Assembly: GCA_011316305.1 (NCBI GenBank)
Contig: SAUG01000053.1
Span: 558,001 to 622,000 of the forward strand
DNA: 64,000 nt
Source of the DNA: Rusavskia elegans
Lineage: Eukaryota; Ascomycota; Lecanoromycetes; Teloschistales; Teloschistaceae
Direction of reading: 5' to 3'
Within the stretch, counting starts at the first letter, position 1; each line of letters begins with the position of its first letter. The translations under genes and the position numbers were made by a program. Shown one piece after another: positions 56,365-64,000 of this stretch. Under the pieces are notes generated by a model. The model was not told the origin of the DNA and searched no databases. It was given only the letters and a program-made list of their open reading frames with translations.

Positions 56365-58104
56365 ATGGCACACGACGACTCGGCGGCAGAAAAAAACATC
56401 GCCTCTGCGGCGCTAGCCGTCGCTCTATTAGCCCTTACAATCGCAATCACACAGCTCCTTGGGCAAATGTTCGCGACGGCCGATGGCTATCGTAGATGCC
56501 AGCCATCCGTTATGGGAGCTTGGGCACAATACACGCGCCTACGGTGGAAGTGGTCCGAAATGCGTTTCGAAACACTTTTCGCAACGCCAGAAATATTCCT
56601 TTTGCCATACAAAACCGACATCGAAGCTACCTCGAAAAAGAACAGACAACAAGAGGAATTGAAATGGGTCGGAACCTTCCCAGGAGCCGTCGCCGAATAT
56701 CCCTACAGTGCGGTTCCGCATGGGTCTTACTTTGGCACCATCGATGGTTTGGAACCGGAGCTTGTGGATCAAAGCCTAGGTACAGGATCATACCACGAGA
56801 TGGCGTGCTGGTTACCGTTCCTGCATAGCATCCGCGAAAACGAGTCTCAACTACGTCGCTCGCAGGTGTATCAAACCGCGACTCGTTATCATACTCCGCG
56901 ACGGCCTGCCTGCCGCTCGATACAAAAATCGTGGGACTTCATGGCTCCAGAGCTGGTAAGACCACTTGCAATCACATACGTTGGGGATATTGCCATTATT
57001 GTCCAGCGGCTTGGCATGACATGGCAGACATTCCGCCCCGAAGAAGGAGAGATGAGGGCCGAAGGCAATGGACACATCATATACTCCACACTTGTTCGCT
57101 CGATCGGGCCCATCCTCCATTATGCACAGGGCCATATCCGTGGTGTGCCTTACGATAAGTATGGGAAAAATGCGAATGGGACGGTGCCGACGGAGTTCTT
57201 GCTTATTCCAACAGGGGAAGCGGACATGATGCGATTCGGCATACTTCCATGCTACGAGGATCTCATGAAGTGTAAGCAATTCGCCATGGGAACTTTTCAC
57301 GAAGTCCGAGCAACATTGGACCTCCTCGATCCTACCGGCAGTGCAAGTAAGAAGGTACGGGATAATCGCCAGTTTGAGACGACAGCCACATTCGGCTTCC
57401 CAGATCTTATTTCAATGGCAGCACCTATGCTCCGCCAGGAGGGAAGTACCAAAATCCGCCTGCCAGTATCCACTGAACACTGTTGTGGCCTCACCTCTCT
57501 TAAGGAGGGATTCGTCATCTTCCGTGAAAGATTAGGCGATTACGCCTCCTACGAGCAAAGCGAACCCTCTCACCAGGTATCATGGGTGCTGGAGTCCTAT
57601 GATTCGCTGAAGTCAGGATATCCATGCTGGGAAAATGGGTTCAAGACGGAATTCTGGGTGGACGCGGATTGCCTTTTCCTCGACCAAGTAAGTCACATGT
57701 GGTGGCAGACTACGATCTACTTTCAGCAACTGGAAGACTCGAGTGAGGTTCAGATCAGGTATGTGGACTTGGTAGCCTGCCATATCAAACATGCTGTCAA
57801 CTTTTGGCATGAGGCACATGGACGTATCCAGAGGTCTGAAGGACGGGATCATCATGGACTTCGAGATTGGCTTGCCGAAGGCATGCACATGTACTGGGAC
57901 TATCTTCCGAAGATTGTCAGTGAGATGTCACTCAAGAGCGATGCTTCGGAGTCGCTCATTCGCGAGGCTTGGATCATGCTACTGTTCCGGGCTTTTTGCT
58001 GGTCGAGATGCCACTACATGTGTCCTCCAGAGGAGCGATTCCCAGACTCCACAAGGCTTCCGTCTCGCTATTGGAACAGTAAATTGCCAGTGTACCTGGG
58101 ATAG
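56365..58104 (+). CDS. Uncharacterised fungal family protein, full-length paralog with N-terminal membrane segment
   Basis: A single exon of 579 residues. Residues ~10-35 form a hydrophobic helix (AALAVALLALTIAITQLLG), followed by the family signature ATADGYRRCQPSVMG and an aromatic/basic stretch RWKWSEMRFETLF, so the protein is probably membrane-anchored. From ~205 it parallels the gene at 45328: GMTWQTFRPEEG, AEGNGH, FGILP, LDPTGSASKKVRDNR, FGFPDLISMAAPMLR, EGFVIFRERLGDYA, HGLRDWLAEGMHMYWDYL, FRAFCWSRCHYM. The end LPSRYWNSKLPVYLG is the usual family C-terminus. This appears to be the complete form. Function is unknown; the conserved charged/aromatic motifs do not match an enzyme I recognise. 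Confidence 0.82.
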   Translation: MAHDDSAAEKNIASAALAVALLALTIAITQLLGQMFATADGYRRCQPSVMGAWAQYTRLRWKWSEMRFETLFATPEIFLLPYKTDIEATSKKNRQQEELKWVGTFPGAVAEYPYSAVPHGSYFGTIDGLEPELVDQSLGTGSYHEMACWLPFLHSIRENESQLRRSQVYQTATRYHTPRRPACRSIQKSWDFMAPELVRPLAITYVGDIAIIVQRLGMTWQTFRPEEGEMRAEGNGHIIYSTLVRSIGPILHYAQGHIRGVPYDKYGKNANGTVPTEFLLIPTGEADMMRFGILPCYEDLMKCKQFAMGTFHEVRATLDLLDPTGSASKKVRDNRQFETTATFGFPDLISMAAPMLRQEGSTKIRLPVSTEHCCGLTSLKEGFVIFRERLGDYASYEQSEPSHQVSWVLESYDSLKSGYPCWENGFKTEFWVDADCLFLDQVSHMWWQTTIYFQQLEDSSEVQIRYVDLVACHIKHAVNFWHEAHGRIQRSEGRDHHGLRDWLAEGMHMYWDYLPKIVSEMSLKSDASESLIREAWIMLLFRAFCWSRCHYMCPPEERFPDSTRLPSRYWNSKLPVYLG

Positions 58105-58803
58105 ACCTGTTTGGTTCCTGTTGTGGGATCCAAACTGCGGTTGATTTTGGACACGACGAGACGAGAAGATCAAAGAGAGAAGATGAACATCAAGCTTTGG
58201 TCCGTGCATATCGATTTAGACATTACACTTGTCGTACTCTATCATTGCCAAGGAGCGCTAGCATTGAGAGCGGTCAAGCAATTACGTGGCCCACCTCATG
58301 TGGCTACAAACTGTAGAGTTTTGACGCCAAAAGGATATCCTGTTCCACGAGACTGGGATTGCATCTCGATCACGGACTTGAAATTGAGTTCCTGAAGATG
58401 ATTGAATTGGGTAGATCGGCATGTAAATCGGCCGTGAATACTTCAGCACTAGTGTTTTTAGTGGTGGCTGAGGGATTGCACTGCCACATGACGTATGTAT
58501 AGATGTGTTGATTGGAGGGTTCCATGCAGGTACAACAAGCACAATGACGGAACGTTTACCGTCAAGCACTACTGCGGGACAACTGGACAACCAGGGAAAC
58601 CGTAATTCACCACCAGGATTCACTGTCGAGGGAAGCTGCAGACTAGAGAGCGGTAAAGGTACTTAAGGCCCCAGCTCCTCCCCTCTTCCGAACTTCTTGC
58701 ACATACCATATCCCCTCCACAACAATCACCTCAACGACCATCACCATCATCCATCTTCATTCAACCTTTTGACCAATACAACTATCACACCAGCCACGCA
58801 ATC
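58105..58803. other. Intergenic region, promoter of the repeat-protein gene
   Basis: No supported gene. The last ~120 bp are C/A/T-rich with repeated CCATC/CATCA words, typical of a strong fungal 5' leader. Confidence 0.5.
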
Positions 58804-60360
58804 ATGTCTGGCTTAATGAACAAGGTGAAGGACGCTCTCACCGGCGACAAGAGCCAGTCAGAGGGCGATACTGCCAATCAGGGGAGCAATGGTGAGTAAC
58901 GTTTTCGTCACCCCTCTTCTAAGCTTGAGCTGATCCATCTTGATAGAATATGGCCATGGCACCGGCTCGCATGGCACCACCGCTGGCAGCACCACAGGCT
59001 CTAGCTTTCACGGCGGCAACAACACTGGCTCCGGCTTGACCGGTAGCGATACCAACTCCGGCCTGACTGGCCACAACGACAACACTGGCTATGGTTCTAG
59101 TTCGACCACGGCTGGCCCTCACTCCTCCAACCTCGGAAACAAGGCCGATCCTCGTGTGGACAGTGACCTTGGTCAGTCAACCCTTTTACAATGCAATGAC
59201 AATCGAGACCTCGTGGATGCCAATCGAGCTGACAATGTGCACAGACGGCAGCAATCGCCATGGTCACGGCACTACAGGCAGCGACCTGACTGGTGGCCAC
59301 AACAGTGGCACCACGGGCTCTGGCTTGGCTGGCCGCAATGACAACACCGGATATGGCTCTGGTTCCACTACCGCTGGCCCTCACTCTTCCAACCTTGGCA
59401 ACAAGGCTGATCCTCGCGTTGACAGCGACTTAGGTCAGTCAATCCTCTTGGATTCACGATCGACGACCTTTGTGTCACAATCGAGCTAACTATTCGCAAC
59501 AGACGGCAGCAACCGTCACGGTCACGGCGGTACAGGCAGTGGCCTCACCGGCAGCAACACTACGGGCACTGGGTACGGATCGTCGGGCTACGGCTCGACA
59601 GGAGGTTCCACCACCGCAGGACCACATTCATCCAATCTCGGCAACAAGGCCGATCCTCGTGTCGACAGCGATCTCGGTAAGTCATGGCAGGCATGAATTA
59701 GAGGTGTGCATGACTGACAGAGTCGTAGATTCAAGCCGTGGGAACACTGGATCTGGTTTGACTGGATCTGGCACTGGACATCATGGACATCATGGTGGTG
59801 TCGCTGGCAAAGTTGATGATCTAGTACACGGCGGCGAGCACCACACCGAGACTGCCAACCGTCTTGATCCTCATGTCGCGGGCGGTCGGGGTCCAACCGA
59901 GCATGCTACAGTCGTGGGCTCTGGGTCTGGCCTCGGTAGCTCCCCTACAGGCGGGTATGGTTCTTCCAACACCACGGCCGGACCACACTCGTCCAACCTC
60001 GGTAACAAGGCCGATCCCCGTGTCGACTCTGATCGTGATGGTAGCCGCCGCTACGGCTCTTCGACTGGTACTAGTGGATACGGTTCTTCCAACACCACAG
60101 CTGGACCACACTCGTCCAACCTCGGTAACAAGGCCGACCCCCGTGTCGACTCGGATCTTGACGGCAGCCGTGGTTATGGCTCTTCGAACACCACAGGGAC
60201 AACTGGCGGCTATGGATCGAACACGGGCACCGGCTACGATGACAATACGGCATCGTCGACAGGCACGGGCTCCACCGCGGCCGGACCTCACAAATCCAGC
60301 ATGATGAACAAGCTCGACCCTCGCGTTGACTCAGACCTTGACGGCAGCAAAATGAAGTAG
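58804..60360 (+). CDS. Gly/Ser-rich repeat protein built by exon duplication
   Basis: Five exons, 58804..58891, 58947..59171, 59245..59433, 59503..59676 and 59729..60360, encode 435 residues. After MSGLMNKVKDALTGDK come Gly/Ser/Thr/His-rich spacers punctuated by six copies of AGPHSSNLGNKADPRVDSDL (the last is AGPHKSSMMNKLDPRVDSDL), plus one degenerate copy (ETANRLDPHVAGG). Introns 2-4 are all phase 1 and cut at the same spot, after the last Leu of the repeat, so each exon is one repeat unit; later copies in exon 5 lack the intron. The protein is hydrophilic, with no signal peptide. I know this repeat from abundant fungal stress/conidiation-type hydrophilic proteins, but no function is established. 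A desiccation-protectant-like role is only a guess. Confidence 0.82.
59101..60353 (+). repeat. Six-copy coding repeat (AGPHSSNLGNKADPRVDSDL)
   Basis: Copies begin near 59107, 59372, 59619, 59979, 60108 and 60279. Spacing in exons 2-4 includes an intron; the last three are within one exon. The nucleotide copies are highly similar. Confidence 0.8.
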
Positions 60361-60973
60361 GAATGGGAAAATGGGAAAAGCATGAGATACCCTTGGGGAA
60401 CCTAGATGCGAGCACACAGGTGGGGACTGCAACTCGGTATGACCAGTGATGATATCGAGTCTATGATTAGCAAATGAAAAAAAGCTCAGAGCTCCACACT
60501 TTTTCCCTTGATTCACGCGTGCACCTACTCCTTCGTCCGCTCAAATGTGTGCCCCCTGCCCTACCAGACTTGTCACGTCATGTAATATCATGTCACAGAT
60601 TGATCGCATTGGGAGGCCTACAACAGCCGTTACCTTGATCAAGGTCTGACGCCCTCACAGCTTGACAGCTGTTGCCGACTTTGTTTGTTTTCCACTGATA
60701 TTGGGAGATAATACCTCCGGCATTCGACTGGGCAGGTACTGATTGCCTGGTGTTTTTACTGAATTATTCTAGTCTACAGAGGATAAGACTAATCGAAGTA
60801 ACAATAGATCGATAGGTGCGGTGAAGATACAAGAACATTACAAAAGATCTCCAATCGACCCAGCTAACACGGCTCCAAAACGCCAAACCCCTACTTTTCC
60901 ATCCACCTGTCAATCTAATACAGTCCCCTTCCCTCCCTCCTTCCCTCCCTCCTTCCCTCCCTCCTCCTCCTGG
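60361..60973. other. Intergenic region, convergent 3' ends, with a C/T microsatellite
   Basis: No gene is supported here. The right end has a pyrimidine repeat described separately. Confidence 0.5.
60925..60971. repeat. CCCTCCCTCCTT-type microsatellite
   Basis: About 47 bp of tandem CCCTCCCTCCTT units (about four, last imperfect) lie immediately downstream of the stop codon of the small secreted protein gene (which is on the minus strand). Confidence 0.75.
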
Positions 60974-61363
60974 TCAGCCACTCTCATCCTCCCCACTCTC
61001 CATAAACGTAACCCAAAACGCCTCCCCATTCGGCAGATCATGGCACCCTTCCTTCCTCGCCTCCCCCTCGGCAACAAACGGTTTGCTGGAATGAAAGGTC
61101 ATGTAATCGTGCTTGTCGAGGTCTTGGCTTAGACGGTAGGAGGTTCGGGCTGGTGAGTCGCTGATGTGGTTGTTGTGGTGGATGGAGGGGTAGGTGTGGG
61201 CGGCGCCTTTGCAGCCTGGGAGGGTGTAGAGGGTTAGGTCGAGGCCGGGGGTGTCTTTGGCTTTGGATGGGGAGGGGGGGATGGGGGTGGCGGTGGTGGT
61301 GAGGGGGGTTGTTGTGAGGAGGAGGAGGAGGAGGGTGGTGGTGGTGGAAGGGGAGAAGTGCAT
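60974..61363 (-). CDS. Small secreted protein
   Basis: A single minus-strand exon of 129 residues. The N-terminus is a long Leu/Thr signal peptide (TLLLLLLTTTPLTTTATP), cleaved around residue 25. The mature part (~100 residues) begins with LDLTLYTLPGCKGAAHTY, a pattern I have seen at the start of small fungal secreted beta-proteins, and has two cysteines (GCKG, GCHD) that could pair. The end is acidic. The family is not identified. The low-complexity GT-rich DNA of the signal-peptide region and the microsatellite at the 3' end make the exact ends less certain. Confidence 0.62.
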   Translation of the reverse strand: MHFSPSTTTTLLLLLLTTTPLTTTATPIPPSPSKAKDTPGLDLTLYTLPGCKGAAHTYPSIHHNNHISDSPARTSYRLSQDLDKHDYMTFHSSKPFVAEGEARKEGCHDLPNGEAFWVTFMESGEDESG

Positions 61364-62208
61364 TTTTGGGGGGTTCTTGGTGGTGTGATGTGTGTGTGGG
61401 TTTTAATGGTTATGAATCTTTTTGCTTAATATTCTTGATTTTGCGTATACTCAAAGCGAAAACATGTTCTTGATCGGAGCCGAGAGAAAGGAAATTATAT
61501 ATGTTTGGTGAACCATTAAAGAGTTTTATTTCGTGACTGAACAGAGTACGTTCATTATTGACGATACAGAATGCGACTGGAGAAAGTCTCATATCAACGC
61601 AACTGTGGAAGTCGTAGCCAACCGTTCATCCCATCTGACGCCATCATGGGACAAAGGAATGTGAAGGCTTCGAACTGCTCGATTGTATCGAATGGTGAAA
61701 ACTTAACTTCATCGAAAGGAGATGTGGGTGATGAAACGTCGGTGCAACCCTTTGGTCGGATTGAAACAGCGCTGAGACTGCTTCAGGACGTTTTGTACAA
61801 CGAGTCAATTTTTTCACCATCCAGCATCTCGTCCCTCGCCAGCCTCTGCTATTTTTGATGTTCGCCTTTGATTTGCTCTTTATTCTCATGCTCTTCCCGT
61901 CGCAATCCATCGGTGGGAAATCACCCATAAAACCCTTGTTAATGACACTGCATACGGTGACAACACTGAGGAGTGCCAATGACCATTGAAGCTGACTATG
62001 TACCCTCGTTCGGCGACTAAAGCAGTAAACCACTCGCTCGTCCGGTCGAAATTCAATGGCATTGGGGGCCGTACAGCAATCGGCACCTCGCTATGGCGTT
62101 TCATTCTAGATTGCTTAGATGTTACTGTACAGATTCAGCAAACGTAAATTCATAAGTCAATACCCGTAATAGCAGCATGAGACGCAATTATCGACCTGCT
62201 CGTCAATT
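61364..62208. other. Intergenic region, no supported gene
   Basis: Frames of 95-129 codons on both strands overlap each other and have no protein character. Confidence 0.5.
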
Positions 62209-63614
62209 TCACACCTTTCCGGATTCCCTTGGAGTAGCTTTACCACTCTCTGCGTCTGGTCCCTTTTGATATCGTAACTCTGACCCGCTCGGTTCGCCCT
62301 CCACATGATCATCCTGTTGATCTAGCAGAGTTCCTGCTCTCCCGCCTGCCATAGTGCTCACCTGCGGCTGCTCGCCTCGAAGCTTCGGCGGTGGAGGCTG
62401 CTCAAATTCTGGCCCGGGCGAGTTCACGTCCGGTAGGCCACTGCCTTGCCTGCTGTTCGCTTCCTCCACGAACGCAGACCCATCTGGAGCGAGATTGACG
62501 ATCGGTCTGTTAGTACCTGTCGATGGATCGAAGAATTCATGCTCCCTTTCGTCGAAGTCCTGGCCAGGGTTCGCCGTCTCATATTCGAGCATCTTGATGA
62601 ATTTGTAGAGGCCCGACGCAAGCAGAGCACCAAGGACAGGGCCAAGCCAGTATATCTTTGTGCCTTGTTAGCGAACGGTCTCTATGGAGCGAAGGGACCG
62701 ACCCAGTGATAGTTGTAGAAAGAATGCAGGACAACGCAGGGTCCGAAAGAACGAGCGGGATTTAAAGAACCGCCCGTGTAGTAGACGCCTAGCTGGAGAT
62801 CAGTAACACGATGCGCGTGGATTGCTTGATTCTTCCGCTCACCAGCCAATTCGGCGACGAACAGCGATAGCCCGATACCGACAGGCGCAATGAAGGTTCC
62901 TTTGTGTTTCTCCGCAGCGAGCATAAAGATAGTGAAAACAAGCTGCGCGGTGAGAAACATCTCGATGAACAGACCTTGGGCGATCGTCGTGGTTGGTGAC
63001 AGCGAGGTGCGGACATTGAGCGGTCCGGGGAACAAGACACTAACGATGGCGGCACTGATGATGCCACCAAGTATTTGGGATAGTGTGAGAAGGGCACCGC
63101 GAAGCCATGGAAGAGCACCGACGAGACACATTCCAAGAGAGACCTGGCGGTATCAGGTCGGTGGATCGGGTCCATTCAAGAAGAACTTACTGTAATCACA
63201 GTAAGTGTCAACATCCATTTCGCTGGAGACTTTGTAGATGATCAAACCTGCAGGATTGAACAGACCGCCGCTGACGCGAAAGAAGACCCATGCATTCGCA
63301 GCCAAGGAAAAACCAAAGCACAAGGCGATATACAATAGAGAAGCTGGATCAGGGGCAGAGGCTATAGGGGCGTCTGGTTCCTTGGTGTTGGCAACCTGCG
63401 TGCCGGCAAAAGCAAAGAACAAGAAGAGAAAGGTGCCGGCAAATTCACCCAACATAGCGACGAAATGATTTCGGAAAGAGTCTGGCAGAAACCCCATGAA
63501 GGGCAAGCGATTGGAGACAGTTGAAGGCGGTCGAAAGTGCCCTTGAGATACTGCATGATTCTTCTTGGATCTTAGACTGGGGATCATGGATCCCTGGGAC
63601 TCATTGGTGTTCAT
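62209..63614 (-). CDS. Aquaporin (MIP family) with long disordered tail; one junction out of frame
   Basis: Four minus-strand exons: 63248..63614, 62843..63143, 62703..62788 and 62209..62655. Exon 1 has a ~50-residue polar N-terminus, then membrane helices ([38 protein letters not shown]) and the first NPA box, GGLFNPA. Exon 2 continues [20 protein letters not shown] with helices 3-5. Exon 3 has the second NPA box, [15 protein letters not shown]; the Arg after NPA is the selectivity-filter Arg of MIPs. Exon 4 gives helix 6 and a ~130-residue Pro/Gly/Glu-rich tail. Narrow-pore aquaporins move water; the filter cannot be assigned further here. The exon 1-2 junction (donor at 63247, acceptor before 63143) leaves one surplus base in every canonical splicing I tried; the other junctions are in frame (~399 residues). 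Confidence 0.8.
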
Positions 63615-64000
63615 TATGGATGAAGAGTACCTTCACTTGGGTAGCAACGATGACGGATGGACCATTGACAGGTCATAGAAGTGAAAAGCGATAGACCAGC
63701 ATTCAATGAAGATGGGTAGATTAGTACTGAGTAGAGGACAGCGGACCGTTACGACGGGGAAAAGAAAACATGGCTTTGGCGGGTCGGCTGAAGCTGGACT
63801 GGATCTTTGTTGGTGACGATCTGCTGGTAACGTGATACGGAGCCAGCAGTCTATTCCTGCTTCCGACGAGAAAGGCCCGCTTCGTGCACAACTTCTCCGC
63901 AATCCACAAAGCATGGAGAAGCCAGAGGTTTGCATCGATTGGCTCCACGCTCGAGGTTGACCGGGTGGAAGTGTCGAGGCGGAAGCATGGAGGGGCTCGG
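63615..64000. promoter_or_regulatory. Aquaporin upstream region to window end
   Basis: The 386 bp upstream of the aquaporin start contain no supported gene, and a 100-codon minus-strand frame looks random. Confidence 0.4.

Noticed and set aside
61571..62033. Overlapping 95- and 129-codon frames on opposite strands
   Set aside because: No signal peptide, domain or splice support on either strand.
44900..64000. Secondary-metabolite or carbohydrate gene cluster
   Set aside because: No polyketide synthase, NRPS, terpene synthase, P450, CAZyme set or Zn2Cys6 regulator is present.

Overview
This window reads as nuclear DNA of a filamentous ascomycete (Pezizomycotina). The evidence is short introns (about 46-90 nt) with GTAAGT-type donors, fungal gene families (Rsm22, Rpn5, FSH1-type hydrolase, Ssz1, Rrp40, FunK1 kinase, F-box/LRR, RRT8-like, aquaporin), GPI-anchored and small secreted proteins, and a 15.5 kb AT-rich block with the signature of repeat-induced point mutation (RIP). 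The class cannot be fixed from the sequence alone.

Layout. 1-12.8 kb is gene-dense and mostly housekeeping: RSM22 (partial) head-to-head with RPN5, an FSH1-family serine hydrolase, a DUF7924-like protein with a long-TIR MITE in its promoter, then SSZ1 head-to-head with RRP40. 12.8-26.5 kb is looser and carries accessory genes: a GPI-anchored Ser/Thr-rich protein, secreted proteins of unknown function, a Gal80-like Gfo/Idh/MocA oxidoreductase broken by two frameshifts, a long disordered protein, and a DJ-1/PfpI protein lacking its nucleophilic Cys.

26.56-42.10 kb is one nest of dead transposons. Ty3/gypsy element A (minus strand, 171-bp LTRs) is split by chromodomain Ty3/gypsy element B (plus strand, about 403-bp LTRs, 5-bp target duplication AAAAC). 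B is in turn split by a GC-richer inverted-repeat element (C), and a fourth, TIR-bearing element (D) sits in A. CpA/TpG is almost absent inside the block while CpG is kept, and the mutation stops within the outer LTRs.

42.3-64 kb is again genic: a FunK1 kinase next to the LTR, two diverged paralogs of one uncharacterised fungal family 10 kb apart, a secreted protein with an Apple-like region and a DUF4185 region, an RRT8/LDS-like membrane protein, a mitochondrial CECR5-type HAD hydrolase head-to-head with an F-box/LRR gene, a repeat protein that grew by exon duplication, a small secreted protein, and an aquaporin.

There is no biosynthetic cluster, CRISPR array, rRNA or intact tRNA. Gene models were spliced by eye; reading frame across every junction was checked, and it fails at only one aquaporin junction and within the broken oxidoreductase.
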